Assembly (NCBI GenBank): GCA_035571835.1
Contig: DATNBU010000013.1
Span: 112,001-176,000, forward strand
DNA from: Candidatus Limnocylindrales bacterium
Lineage (GTDB): Bacteria > Desulfobacterota > Binatia > UBA1149 > CAITLU01
Direction of reading: 5' to 3'
DNA: 64,000 bases
Shown here piece by piece: positions 55,025-64,000 of this stretch. Numbering within the stretch: position 1 is the stretch's first letter; the number at the start of each line of letters is the position of its first letter. Below the pieces are notes generated by a model. The model worked only from the letters and a program-made list of their open reading frames with translations, ran no database searches and was not told the DNA's origin. A program made the translations under genes and the position numbers.

Positions 55025-56869
55025 TCATGGCGTACGGATGACGTGAATCCGATTGTGTCCGGGCGGCAGCCACCGCACGTACTCGACTACGGGCAGGTCT
55101 TCTTCGAGGAATCCGGAAACCGGCGACAGAGTGATCCACCAGCGCGGCTGAATGCTGGGTGCGTGATTCAGGAACCAGAAGGGCAGAGCGAGGTCGGTTC
55201 GTCGTCGGTAGGATGCCCGGACTTCGGGTGGACGCCGGACCGCCGGATGGGCCACGAAGCCGGCTGCGTCGATCTGCGTCAACCCGTCGATCTCGAAACC
55301 GCCGCAGATCGACGTCGCAGGAACGCCGCGCGCCCGAAGCTGATCGAACGCTTCGCGTCTCGCTCGGAGCGCCGCGAACATGTCGTGCGTGATCGCAATT
55401 CCGTAGAATCCCCACAACGTGACGAGCACGGCTCCCATCGCCATGACCCCGGCCGGCATTGCGCCCGAGCGTCGGCGCAGCAACAGGACGATGGCGAACG
55501 GCAGCAGCGGTATCACATAGCGGTCGTACGAGGTCGCCCGGAACAGGAACAGAGCCATCATCGCAGCGTAGGCGACGGCGGAACTTGCCAGCAGTGCCAC
55601 GACGAGCCGCTCGCATTGCGTTGCGCCGTCGCGTCGAAACGGGCTTCTCATCGTTGCGACGAGAAGCGGCATGCTCGCATAACTTGCCAGCGCGATTGCC
55701 TGCTGCACGGCAGGCGCGAGCGTCAACTGGCCTTCGCCGATGACCGTCATTCCGGCACCGACGAGCCCGGTCCTCGACAGGAGATTGTCCAGCCACGGCG
55801 CCGAACCCGACGACGAAAGCAACATCGGTGCCGTGATCGCTGCGACGACAGCGGCTACGCCAAGGCGGATTCGCATCGCGGTGTCGCCGCTGCATGCTTC
55901 GCCTGCGATGCGGCAGACCGACAGCGGGAGCACGAGCGCCAGGATCGAGTACAGCAGCGGGAGCAGCGCCTGCACGGACCGCGGAAGGCCGTGAAGCACC
56001 GGCAGCACCGCGTCACCAAGACTCTTGAGCTCGACGACGTATGGCTGCGCGGCACGCCAGTGGACGGCTGCGACGGCGAGCAGCACACTCGCAGCCGCCA
56101 GCCCGAGCGCGACGAGCCCGAGCCGTGGTCGTCGGCATTCGAACGCGGCAAAGCACGCAAGCATCGCAATCGGAGCGAGCCACGCCGTCTGCCGCACGGA
56201 AGCGCCGAGCGCACCGCCGACGAACGCAACAAGGAGATACCCGATCGCCGGTCGAAGCTCGGCCTGCCGGCTCGAGTGCACGAGCGCAAGCGCGCACAGA
56301 AGGCCTCCGGCGAGCGCGGGGAGGTCCGTCATGAACGACGTTGCGAGGGGAATCACCAGTGGCGACAGACCGAACGCCAGCGCTCCGAGGCTGGCCGGCA
56401 GCGAGCGCACGCCGGCAAGTCGGAGAAGCGCGCGAAGCAGGAGCGCTGTCCCGACGGCAATCGGCAACGTCGAGACACGTACCGCGATCAGTGACGGGCC
56501 GAACAGGCGGACCGACGCGGCGCCGAGCCAGGCCTGGGCGCCGATCATCGGCGAAGCCCATCCGTTGTAGCGAAGCTCGCCGGAGCTCGAGAGGTCGAGA
56601 GCGGTGCGAATGTAGGACCAGTCGTCGAGGACGCCGGTATTCGTGAATGGCCAGGTGGCGAGATACGCCGCCGCGAGCACGACGACGCACGCCAGCAGGT
56701 CTCGTCGGGCATTGTCTGGCTGATGTGAAACGGGCGCGCCCGGATCGCGCGGGTCGGCCGATCCGGTTGCTGCGAAGGGCACGCGGGCGTTGTCACACGC
56801 CGAACGGCGCCCCGCAACACACGGCCGGACAGAACCGGGGAAGGGCCTGCGCCAATCCGGTTTCCGCAT
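55025..56869 (-). CDS. GT39-like membrane glycosyltransferase
   Basis: 614 residues. After a proline/arginine-rich N-terminus, about 10-11 helices span the membrane (LLACVVVLAAAYLATWPF, LVIPLATSFMTDLPALAGGL, LLPFAIVLLL). WSYIRTALDLSSSGELRYNG and AWLGAASVRLFGP fit the PMT/ArnT (dolichyl-phosphate mannosyltransferase-like) first loop. Sugar donor likely a polyprenyl phosphate sugar. The final ~130 residues are a soluble domain. ATG 56869 follows a GGGGAA stretch; GTG starts further in (56782, 56731) are possible. Confidence 0.75.
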   Translation of the reverse strand: MRKPDWRRPFPGSVRPCVAGRRSACDNARVPFAATGSADPRDPGAPVSHQPDNARRDLLACVVVLAAAYLATWPFTNTGVLDDWSYIRTALDLSSSGELRYNGWASPMIGAQAWLGAASVRLFGPSLIAVRVSTLPIAVGTALLLRALLRLAGVRSLPASLGALAFGLSPLVIPLATSFMTDLPALAGGLLCALALVHSSRQAELRPAIGYLLVAFVGGALGASVRQTAWLAPIAMLACFAAFECRRPRLGLVALGLAAASVLLAVAAVHWRAAQPYVVELKSLGDAVLPVLHGLPRSVQALLPLLYSILALVLPLSVCRIAGEACSGDTAMRIRLGVAAVVAAITAPMLLSSSGSAPWLDNLLSRTGLVGAGMTVIGEGQLTLAPAVQQAIALASYASMPLLVATMRSPFRRDGATQCERLVVALLASSAVAYAAMMALFLFRATSYDRYVIPLLPFAIVLLLRRRSGAMPAGVMAMGAVLVTLWGFYGIAITHDMFAALRARREAFDQLRARGVPATSICGGFEIDGLTQIDAAGFVAHPAVRRPPEVRASYRRRTDLALPFWFLNHAPSIQPRWWITLSPVSGFLEEDLPVVEYVRWLPPGHNRIHVIRTP

Positions 56870-57014
56870 GATTCCCCGGTGTTTTCATGCGGCTTGGTTT
56901 ACATAATATATCTTATCAGACGTTGTTGATGAGCCGGAAAAAGCTCGCGCGCCGCGTTTTGCGCGCCTTTTCTTTCGTACGCATCCCGGCGATGTTCGGT
57001 CCCGACTCCGACCT

Positions 57015-57473
57015 GTGTTGCGCAGCCATCTCATAACGGCCGGAGACGGCCGTTCGACCGAAGAGCTCGTCGAGGCCGGGCGCTATGCCTACGCGCATTC
57101 GTGCGTGTACTCCGAGAACTTTCCCGCGCGGAATCAGGGCGGACCCCGGACCCATGAAATCGTGCTGCTGGAGTTCGACCACGACGTGATGGCAAAGGAC
57201 GCCATTGACGAGGCAAGCCGGCTCGGCCTCAAGCCTCCGAGCTACGAGGACGCGCTCTACTTCGGCATTGAACATCCCGAGGTCCAGCGCGAGCGGCCCG
57301 TCGTCTTCCTCCATGACCCCTGGTACGGATACTTCGCTCGTCGCGACGTGCTTCTTCTGTGGACCAACGTCGGCGGCCGCGAGCTCGGTCTCGAAGGCTT
57401 CGACGATCTGATGAGCTGCGGCTACTGGTTCGCGTTTGTTCGCGAACCGTCCGATGCGAAGCCCGTGAAATAA
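57015..57473 (+). CDS. Conserved hypothetical protein
   Basis: 152 residues starting at GTG 57015. It has THEIVLLEFDHDVMAKDAID followed by EASRLGLKPPSYEDALYFGI and HPEVQRERPVVFLHDPW, a pattern shared with hypothetical proteins found in many bacterial phyla. There is no signal or membrane segment, so it is probably cytosolic. An AT-rich stretch at 56895-56916 upstream may hold its promoter. Function unknown. Confidence 0.55.
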   Translation: MLRSHLITAGDGRSTEELVEAGRYAYAHSCVYSENFPARNQGGPRTHEIVLLEFDHDVMAKDAIDEASRLGLKPPSYEDALYFGIEHPEVQRERPVVFLHDPWYGYFARRDVLLLWTNVGGRELGLEGFDDLMSCGYWFAFVREPSDAKPVK

Positions 57474-57648
57474 AGCCCGTTTCGGACGGCCATCGAGTCG
57501 CTCGTATCGAAGAGTCAAGGCCCCCGCTCCGGGCTGGCCGATCCGCTTCGCTGGCTCGCCGCAGCGCCGGCCTGGCGCCGCAGGCGTTGACCATTGTCGA
57601 TGCCGCTACGTCAGCGCTCTGTCTGCATCGAAGGCTGACACGTCAACT

Positions 57649-59715
57649 CTAGTCGCTCGATAGCCGAACGCTCGTGTCCGTATTGTCGATCGGCTCCGCG
57701 TACGTCGCTTCCCAGCACGCACCGAGATCGTTGACGAGTTGCGCGCGAACCGGAAAAGCCAGGAGCGGCAGCGACGGCAGCTCCAGGTTTTCGCCGGCGG
57801 CCGAAAGGCCGATGGAGGTTTTCGTTGCAGTTCCTTTGACCGTGAGCTTGGTCATCCCATTCGGCATGCCATCTCTGCTCCGGTACTGCGTCGCAGCGGA
57901 TCTCTTCCAGCAGCCGCCCGTAACGCCATTGCCGCAGATCGGCCCCGCGGGTGCATCGACGCGTGCCAGAAGCCCGCTCGGATCGAACACGCACAACCCA
58001 TAATTCGTCCCGCCAAGACCGGCGGCGATCTCATCCGGTGCCGACGCTTCTCCCTTCGGCCACTTCCAGCGCAGCGATCGCGCGGCCGGATCGGTACTGT
58101 CTTCCATCTGCAATCGCGTAGCTGCCAGGGGCTGCTTGCAGCCGGTATGCGCCTCGAGGACGTGCTCGCAGGTCGCTGCGCCGTCGCAGCGATCGAACGT
58201 GCAGAGGTCGTCGTCCGCCGTGCAGGCAGTTCCTGCCGGTGCAGTCTGATGCAGGCAAGTCCCGCTGCCGTCGCAGCGCTCGAGCGTGCAAAGGTCGTCG
58301 TCGGGCGCGCAGGCCGTATCAGCCGCGACGAGCGTGCAGGCTCGAGTACAGCAGTCGATGTTGCCGCGATTCCCGTCATCGCATTCTTCGCCGGGATCGC
58401 TCAGCCCGTTGCCGCATGGGTGACCGGCCAGTGCGTACACCATGTCGAGACCGGGACCCTTGGTGCCGCTGGCGAGCCGCCTGTCCTTCGACGACCACAA
58501 TGCCAGCCAGTGACCCGAAGGATCGTACGCGACGAACGGATGGATCTCGTCATCGCCCGAGGGGTCCGTCTGGGCGTCGTTCAGCGGAAACCATGGGGAC
58601 CAGGTCGCGCCATCATCGTCAGTGCTCGCCATGAAGACGTCCGCGTCCAGGCCGTAGGCGTCAGGGGTCCCGTGAGCACCCCGCTGCCAGACCACGACGA
58701 ACTCGCCGTCCGGTCCGGCGGCGACGCTGACAGGCCCATCATTGCCGTTAAAATCCGAAGCGACCGCGATCGGTGCGCTCCACGTCGTGGCGCCGTCCGA
58801 CGAGCGTGCGGCGTAAATGAAAGAGGCATCTGTCCCGTACGAGGGCCAGGTCGCGATCCAGTTGCCGGCGCCGTCGCTTGCAAGCCGCGCGGAGTCGTCG
58901 TCGGTCTGATCGTCGGCGTGAAGCGCCGAAGGCGCAGCCCACGTAAGTCCGCCATCGGTCGAATGCGATGCGAACAAATCGCGATCGACCTGCTGGTCGG
59001 TAGATATATCGTAGCCACCGGTCACCCACGTGACTACCCAGGCCCCGCCGGACCAGAACACCTGCGTGCCGATCACGCCTGGTGCATCGCCGGCGGCATC
59101 TGCGACGAGCGTCGCCGGAGGGCTCCAGGTATTTCCGCCGTCGGTTGAACGCGTAGCGTAGATGTCCGTGTAGATCGCTCCGCCGATGTTATGCCCGGGC
59201 CACACGATGATCCACGTCCCCTCTCCGTCCGTCGCAATTCCCGGAGACCGTGCACCCTCCGCCAGTGTTCCCGGAGGACTCCACGACGTTCCCAGATCGT
59301 CGGAATGCGCGACGAGGATCTGTTCGCCCTGTTCGCTCGTCCTCGACCATACCGCGATGAACCGGCCGTTCGTATCGGCAGCCAGCGATGGCGCAAAATC
59401 ATTATCCTCAACGACGTTGTCGAAAAAAACGTAATCGTCCGTTGCGAAATCCGTATTGAGAATGGCGGCCGGGCCGAACGTGAGGCCATTGTCGGTCGAT
59501 CGCGAAAACGCGATCTCGCGTATCGTGCTCCATGCGACGACCCATGTACCCGCACCGTTCGTTGCAGCGACTGGCGAAACGGCGTTGGTCCCGGCGTCGT
59601 TCAACTGAGGGTCCAGCACAACGGGCGGCTCAAAGACGGGCGACGCCGCCTGCACCGGCAGATTCGGAAGAAGGCAGAGGGCCAGAAGTATCGGTAGTTG
59701 CTTGTGGAAGATCAT
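57649..59715 (-). CDS. Secreted sialidase-like (BNR) protein with myxobacterial Cys repeats
   Basis: 688 residues. A signal peptide (LPILLALCLLPNLPVQAA) is followed by about 400 residues with Asp-box motifs (STDNGLTFGP, STDGGNTWSP, SSDGATTWSA), a sialidase-like propeller. From about 440, NGLSDPGEECDDGNRGNIDC is the myxobacterial-type disulfide repeat. Two near-duplicate Cys units follow (ACAPDDDLCTLERCDG, ACTADDDLCTFDRCDG). The last ~155 residues form the WKW/CW domain shared with the gene at 60289. Catalytic Arg triad not identified. ATG 59715 is preferred over 59760. Confidence 0.8.
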   Translation of the reverse strand: MIFHKQLPILLALCLLPNLPVQAASPVFEPPVVLDPQLNDAGTNAVSPVAATNGAGTWVVAWSTIREIAFSRSTDNGLTFGPAAILNTDFATDDYVFFDNVVEDNDFAPSLAADTNGRFIAVWSRTSEQGEQILVAHSDDLGTSWSPPGTLAEGARSPGIATDGEGTWIIVWPGHNIGGAIYTDIYATRSTDGGNTWSPPATLVADAAGDAPGVIGTQVFWSGGAWVVTWVTGGYDISTDQQVDRDLFASHSTDGGLTWAAPSALHADDQTDDDSARLASDGAGNWIATWPSYGTDASFIYAARSSDGATTWSAPIAVASDFNGNDGPVSVAAGPDGEFVVVWQRGAHGTPDAYGLDADVFMASTDDDGATWSPWFPLNDAQTDPSGDDEIHPFVAYDPSGHWLALWSSKDRRLASGTKGPGLDMVYALAGHPCGNGLSDPGEECDDGNRGNIDCCTRACTLVAADTACAPDDDLCTLERCDGSGTCLHQTAPAGTACTADDDLCTFDRCDGAATCEHVLEAHTGCKQPLAATRLQMEDSTDPAARSLRWKWPKGEASAPDEIAAGLGGTNYGLCVFDPSGLLARVDAPAGPICGNGVTGGCWKRSAATQYRSRDGMPNGMTKLTVKGTATKTSIGLSAAGENLELPSLPLLAFPVRAQLVNDLGACWEATYAEPIDNTDTSVRLSSD

Positions 59716-59767
59716 GTTTTCGCACCTGGAGGCAATACAGTTGTCAGTCAGACCGACCATCGAGGAG

Positions 59768-60285
59768 TCAGGGCACCCGCTGCCGCGCGACGCGATCGCT
59801 TATGTCGGCGAGCAGCTCGTCAAGATCGATCCCGGAACGATCCGCGCCTCGGCCGGCAATGCGTCGGCCGTGTTCGGTCCGAACGTGATAGATACCGGTT
59901 TCGAGACCTACCGGGCTCGTGAAGCCGCGAGCGCTTTCGCGGCGCAAAAATACGACGACCTCTTCGCCGACCGAATACATCGGCAGATCCGGGATGCGAC
60001 CGATCGGGGTCGTGCTCGAAGCATCCGAATTTCCGAACTGCTTGATCGTGAGCCGCCGGCCGCTCTCGCCCTTCACCGCTTTGTCGACGTCGAATGTAAC
60101 CCAAGTCGCCGCCAGTCCCGACGCATCCCTGCCGGTACGAACGTTCGTCACCGTGGCATGAACGATCCGGTCCGCGCCGCGGACCGTTTCATCGAGCGTC
60201 AACTCCCGCGCCACCGTCATCGCGCCGGCGGATGTGGCGGCGAGAACGGCGGCGAGCGAAGCGATCCGAATGAACTTTCGTCTCA
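59768..60285 (-). CDS. Exported protein of unknown function
   Basis: 172 residues from ATG 60285. Signal peptide: IRIASLAAVLAATSAGAMTV. The mature part (ELTLDETVRGADRIVHATV, AATWVTFDVDKAVKGE, MYSVGEEVVVFLRRES) is beta-rich, like small domains annotated only as hypothetical exported proteins. It starts three bases after the upstream matrixin-like gene, so the two are an operon. Confidence 0.72.
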
Positions 60286-60288
60286 TCC

Positions 60289-62391
60289 CTAACCTCTTGC
60301 GCGAAGCTCGTCGGTGTCGTTCCGGAGCATGCCATTCGACGGAAAAGCGCTCGACCAGCAGTGTCCGTCGCTGTTCATCCATTGCACCGACAGCGGGAAT
60401 ACGAGCGGCAGTACCGGCATACCGAGCGCGTCGCCGGCTCCTTTGAGCTTGAACTTCGCACGCCCGGCATCATCGGCTTTGAGCTTGGCCGATCCGAGAC
60501 CGTCCGGAAGCAGCCCGGCATCTTTGTAGCTCAGGCCCGAGCTCTTCACGCTCCAGCAGCCCTCGAGCCCCGAGCCGCAGCGAGTGCCCGCCGGCGCCCT
60601 CGCCATCAGACGGAGCGAATTCGCGGCGTCGTAGACGCACAGCGCGTAGCTGGTTCCAGCGTCTGTCGAGGGATCGCCGAGCTCCGCGGCCGACGCGTCG
60701 CCGGGTCCCCATTTCCATTGCAGCGCGAAGTTCGATGGATCCCCGCGACGAAGACGAAGCGACGAGTGTCCGACCGAGGACGGCGCGGAGCAGTCGTTGC
60801 GCGGCGCCGGCGGACACGCGGCGGCCGGTGCAAAGTCGAATGCAATCTCCATCAGTCCCCCGCCCTGCACACGCGCGGCGACATCGAACAGATAGGGAAC
60901 TCCCGCATCGGCCGCGACGACCAGATCCGATGTGACATTCGGTCCGCTGTCGTTGTCGCAGGCCTCCTGCGTCAATATGCCGCATTGTCCACTCAGTGCG
61001 CTGACGATCGTATCATAGTTGCTGCCGGACGTGGCTGCGTGGATCACCCCGTCGACAGAGGGCGTGAACTGATACCAGACGCTGTTGTAGTTCTGCGAAA
61101 AAAACTCCGTGCATGTCTGGATAGGGTCGAATGCACCGAGCGTTGCGCCGGTGACGTCGATCGCATCGGCAAATGGCATCTCATCGATGTCGATCGCACC
61201 GCTGCATTCGTCATTGACCGGGATCGGGCCCTGGTTCGCGATGAAGTCGATGTCGTCGATTACGCTGCCGGCCGTGACGACGATTGCCTGTGCGACCGCC
61301 GGATCGTCCGGCGGATTGCTGGCCGCCTCGTCACTGCCATTCCAGAACTCCGGAGCGCCCGGCAGCCCTGTCGGAGTTTCGGACGGTCCGACGCTCGAGC
61401 CGCCGATAAAAGCGGCATAGACCGGCTCGATCTCCACCGTGTAAGACCCCGGCGGCAGTCCCTTCAATTCATACCGCCCTCTCAATGCGGCGTCCGCCGG
61501 TCCACCCGGATTGGACGGAAAGTAGTAGGCCCCGGAAACCTGCGACACGGCCGTCACAAGCGAATCGCCAACGGCGCGCGCCACGACGTTCGCACCCTGA
61601 AACAGCGTAACGCCGTCGGCGAAAAGCACGGATCCCGCTATCGTCCCGTTCTCGGTGTCGAACGACGCGGCCGGATACAGCGAAGAGACCGAGGCCATGT
61701 CGTCGAGGTGAAGCGATGTCATCGCCGTTCCGTTGACCAGAATCGGGAACATCGTCGCGACCGCTGCATCGTTCAAAGGGTCTCCATCGAACGCGACGGA
61801 CAGGCCCACCTGCGAATGGTCAAGGTTGAGATAGTGTCCGAGTTCGTGGATCAGGACGGCATCGAACTGTTCCGGGGTCAGCTCGGGATTGGAATCGGAA
61901 TCGACGCCGTCGAGGAATACCCCGTTCATCACCGAATAACCTTCGGTAAGTTCGGGAGGGACATACGTCCCGCAGGCCGGTGCCGCGAATCCGATGATGT
62001 GCTCACTGGCGCCGTCACCGAAGAGGTCATCGGTGATCTTTCCATCCGTATCGAAAACAATCGGGCTCAATCCATCATCGCATGACGACAGGATGCCCGT
62101 GTAGTTGGCCGACGTCACGTCCATCGAAAGTTGAGATCCCGCGCTCAGCGAGACATCTGCCGTCGCCACGTCGTTCCAGGCGTCGGCGGCAGCCGCCAGG
62201 CGCGCTGTCGCGGATGCATTCGACAGTGCGCCGAGCGAGCCGCGATCCGGATTGTACGACGCCGTGCCGCCCGGCCAGGTCAGTGGCTGCCCCCCACCGT
62301 TCACGATCAGTGGGCCGGCCGCATCTGACGACCGGGCAGCTACCGCGATGCACAGCGCTGCGGCGAACAGGCAATGAAGAAGCCGCGTCAC
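60289..62391 (-). CDS. Secreted matrixin-like zinc metalloprotease with shared WKW/CW C-terminal domain
   Basis: 700 residues from GTG 62391 (GAGGG upstream). Signal peptide: LHCLFAAALCIAVAARSSDA. The zinc site HELGHYLNLDHS (about 190) is HExxHxxxxxH, with a Met-turn candidate (MASVSSLYP) downstream, as in metzincins. Then a carboxypeptidase-regulatory-like domain (IAGSVLFADGVTLFQGAN) and a PPC-like domain. The final ~155 residues carry FALQWKWGPGDASAAELGD, CVYD, GCWSVKSSGLSYKDAG and HCWSS, matching the C-terminus of the gene at 57649. Peptidase activity is inferred. Confidence 0.85.
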   Translation of the reverse strand: MTRLLHCLFAAALCIAVAARSSDAAGPLIVNGGGQPLTWPGGTASYNPDRGSLGALSNASATARLAAAADAWNDVATADVSLSAGSQLSMDVTSANYTGILSSCDDGLSPIVFDTDGKITDDLFGDGASEHIIGFAAPACGTYVPPELTEGYSVMNGVFLDGVDSDSNPELTPEQFDAVLIHELGHYLNLDHSQVGLSVAFDGDPLNDAAVATMFPILVNGTAMTSLHLDDMASVSSLYPAASFDTENGTIAGSVLFADGVTLFQGANVVARAVGDSLVTAVSQVSGAYYFPSNPGGPADAALRGRYELKGLPPGSYTVEIEPVYAAFIGGSSVGPSETPTGLPGAPEFWNGSDEAASNPPDDPAVAQAIVVTAGSVIDDIDFIANQGPIPVNDECSGAIDIDEMPFADAIDVTGATLGAFDPIQTCTEFFSQNYNSVWYQFTPSVDGVIHAATSGSNYDTIVSALSGQCGILTQEACDNDSGPNVTSDLVVAADAGVPYLFDVAARVQGGGLMEIAFDFAPAAACPPAPRNDCSAPSSVGHSSLRLRRGDPSNFALQWKWGPGDASAAELGDPSTDAGTSYALCVYDAANSLRLMARAPAGTRCGSGLEGCWSVKSSGLSYKDAGLLPDGLGSAKLKADDAGRAKFKLKGAGDALGMPVLPLVFPLSVQWMNSDGHCWSSAFPSNGMLRNDTDELRARG

Positions 62392-62601
62392 GTGTACAGC
62401 CCTCAGTCGACGCGCGCGACGCGAAACGGCACGCCGACGGATGCGAACGATCCTCGAGCGATGACGATCGACTGAGAAAGAACGAAAAGACTGATTTTCT
62501 CCAAGTTGGTCAGACAATACCTCCCCCGAGCGAGGCCAATCAACCCGGAAACTCGCAGGTTCGAGCCGAATCGTACGGTGCCGGAACGCTTGATCCACAC
62601 T

Positions 62602-62895
62602 TCATTCGTCCACTTTCGTCGCCGATCCTTCAAAGCATTCGTCGCCCACGATCACGGTGACGGTGGTAGTCACTGTCGTTTCGTCGGCGAGACCCGCGGC
62701 CAGCGTCAGGCCTTCGGCGGTGATGTCGAAGATCTCGAGGGGGTTGTCGGGAATGTTGCAGACGAAAAGCCGGTTGCCGTCCGGCGACATCGCACGCGGG
62801 CGAACCGGCCCGGATTCGAAAGTTACGAACGCAGCGGCCGGCGCTGCGACGACGGGAAGCGCGAGTGCAAGCGCTCGACGAGCGAGATGATGCAT
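62602..62895 (-). pseudogene. Truncated exported beta-propeller protein (probable remnant)
   Basis: 97 residues: signal peptide (ARRALALALPVVAAPAAAF), then one propeller strand (SPDGNRLFVCNIPDNPLEIF) that in complete relatives repeats for hundreds of residues. The remainder (TTVTTTVTVIVGDECFEG) has no repeat. It therefore looks like the start of a larger YNCE/YVTN-type propeller gene cut short by a deletion. Expression as a small secreted protein cannot be excluded. Confidence 0.55.
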
Positions 62896-62992
62896 GCCCC
62901 TCCCGGAGATCCTGCACCTTGATGCACGACCCGGCGATACTACGTGGCCGGTTCGTGCCGACGCAAGGCAGGAACTCCGGGGTGCTGCGTAG

Positions 62993-63898
62993 CTAGTATC
63001 CCGGCGGCGGAGCGACGCCGACCCACGACGGCGTGCTTCCCGAGTACGCCTGCTGGTACCACGACGAACCGCACTGCAGATAGCTTACGCCACCGACCAT
63101 CACCGTGGCGCCAGCGCACGGAGGCGCGGAAACAGCCGAGTTCACAACAGCCGATCCGACGGCAGCCGCGGCGCCGACAGCCAGGCCGACCGCGAGACCT
63201 TCGCCTTCGTCCCACTCGCCGTTTCCCCAATCGTCGTCCCAGTCGCCGTTGTGATCGTGATTGTCCTCGGCGAAGTCCTGGCGATCGTCCTGACGGTTGC
63301 TGGCGGCGTTCTGGCGGTCTTCGCGCGCGCCGGTGGCGTAGTCCTGACGGTCCTGCTGGCTTCTGGTTCCCGCCTTCTGGCTGGCCGATCCGCTTCGCTG
63401 GCTCGCGGCAGCGCCGGCCTGACGGTTCTGCGATCCGGACTGCGGCACGTTCTGTACCGACGGAGGCATTGTGCGCTGCCCGGAGGATGCCGCCGGAGAA
63501 CGCGAGGCACCGGGCGCCGTGCGCGAGCTCGCCGACGGTGCGGCACTCGCTCCAGGCCGAGTCGTCGAGTTGCCACCGCGACTCAACGAGTTCCCACCGC
63601 GACTCGTCGAAGCTGCGCCGCGACTCGCTGACGCTCCACTGCGACTCGCTGACGCTCCGCCGCGACTCGCGGGCGAAGCACCCGAGCGTCCGCTCGAAAG
63701 GCTTCCGCCCGACGCCGCGCCGCCGCGACTGAAACCTCCACCGGCACCGCCGCGTGAAGCGCCACCACCGCCGCGGCCTCCGCCGCCGCCGCCGCCGCCG
63801 AATCCACGCGCGAGCGCTTCGTTCGCGCCGGTCGCGAAGAGCGCGAACATGGCCATCGTCACGATCGCTGCAAATGCTCTACGGTTGCGCTGCTTCAT
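62993..63898 (-). CDS. Exported Gly/Ser/Arg-rich low-complexity protein
   Basis: 301 residues. Signal peptide (AIVTMAMFALFATGANEALA), a Gly-rich run, then Ser-Arg-Gly-rich tandem repeats of the type SRGGxSxSRxGASxSR (about 50-115). A Gln/Asp/Arg-rich segment (QDRQDYATGAREDRQN, DRQDFAEDNHDHNGDWDD) follows. A small C-terminal domain ends with CAGATVMVGGVSYLQCGSSW, whose two Cys may form a disulfide. Similar exported proteins are found in many Proteobacteria without known function. ATG 63898 overlaps the upstream stop. Confidence 0.72.
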   Translation of the reverse strand: MKQRNRRAFAAIVTMAMFALFATGANEALARGFGGGGGGGGRGGGGASRGGAGGGFSRGGAASGGSLSSGRSGASPASRGGASASRSGASASRGAASTSRGGNSLSRGGNSTTRPGASAAPSASSRTAPGASRSPAASSGQRTMPPSVQNVPQSGSQNRQAGAAASQRSGSASQKAGTRSQQDRQDYATGAREDRQNAASNRQDDRQDFAEDNHDHNGDWDDDWGNGEWDEGEGLAVGLAVGAAAAVGSAVVNSAVSAPPCAGATVMVGGVSYLQCGSSWYQQAYSGSTPSWVGVAPPPGY

Positions 63899-64000
63899 GG
63901 CTTCTTCTCCTTGGCCGCGGTTGCAGCTTTCGGCACCGATGCGGCGATCTGAGGCGCGACCTGAGGAAGGAACGCGATCCTGTGAGCGTTCTTGTCGGCC
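63895..64000 (-). CDS. 3' end of a gene continuing outside the window
   Basis: The minus strand is open from base 64000 to TGA at 63897-63895, giving a C-terminal tail DKNAHRIAFLPQVAPQIAAS with VPKAATAAKEKKP. The stop overlaps the next start (ATGA), so it is coupled with the Gly/Ser-rich gene. The family cannot be told from about 34 residues. Confidence 0.5.
   Translation of the reverse strand, partial: ADKNAHRIAFLPQVAPQIAASVPKAATAAKEKKP

Noticed and set aside
56916-57518. Minus-strand ORF of 200 codons opposite the conserved hypothetical
   Set aside because: The + strand ORF has a recognisable conserved pattern; the minus one has none.

Overview
The window is G+C-rich bacterial chromosome (about two-thirds G+C by eye) with dense coding. 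The mix of genes suggests a deltaproteobacterium-like lineage such as Binatota (Desulfobacterota_B) or a myxobacterial relative. That placement is an inference. It rests on the thrS-infC-rpmI-rplT-pheST-ihfA-merR order, scattered complex I genes, an F420-type FrhB protein, and many secreted Cys-rich proteins with poly-Thr linkers, myxobacterial-type disulfide repeats and dockerin-like Ca-binding motifs.

Layout. 0-6.7 kb: translation operon thrS(partial)-infC-rpmI-rplT-pheS-pheT-ihfA-merR; infC appears to start at a rare AUA codon overlapping the thrS stop. 6.8-11 kb: ammonium transporter, tRNA-Pro(GGG), surE, apt and an FrhB-like iron-sulfur flavoprotein. 11.1-17.3 kb: a 1300-residue secreted CehA/McbA-type metallohydrolase, a strong terminator and two tandem exported paralogues of unknown function. 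17.4-27.3 kb: glutathione transferase-like protein, nuoI, rhodanese-MoeB fusion, histidine phosphatase, split transketolase, trmB, nuoB, nuoF and nuoG. 27.3-29.3 kb: an AT-richer 626-bp gap with DnaA-box-like 9-mers (candidate oriC), then dnaA. 29.5-33.8 kb: ferritin-like protein, glycosyltransferase, amidase and a DUF3047-like protein, then tRNA-Arg(CCT).

33.9-37.3 kb looks like an accessory island beside the tRNA-Arg. It has lower G+C, an RCC1-repeat secreted protein and an AbiV-like abortive-infection protein. 37.3-44.5 kb: a large STAND-type ATPase and a DUF1800/DUF1501 export pair. 44.5-47.1 kb: a translationally coupled membrane pair and a Cys-rich exported protein. 47.3-50.3 kb: a nitrite-reduction operon, nirK (AniA type, fused to cytochrome c)-nirV-SCO. 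50.5-53.8 kb: three exported proteins. 53.8-57.5 kb: dNTPase, a GT39-like membrane protein and a conserved hypothetical. 57.6-64 kb: mostly minus-strand secreted proteins, two of which share an undescribed Trp/Cys-rich C-terminal domain.

The most unusual feature is a family of REP-like palindromes with cores resembling GGGGACAGACACCGATTTC or GGGGACAGGTACAWTT. They occur at six places: between genes as near-perfect hairpins, as a 27-bp tandem array inside a larger inverted repeat, supplying the last codons and stop of trmB, and inserted in frame in the leader of the DUF1800 protein. No transposase or RAYT gene is in the window. No rRNA, CRISPR array or intact insertion sequence was seen.
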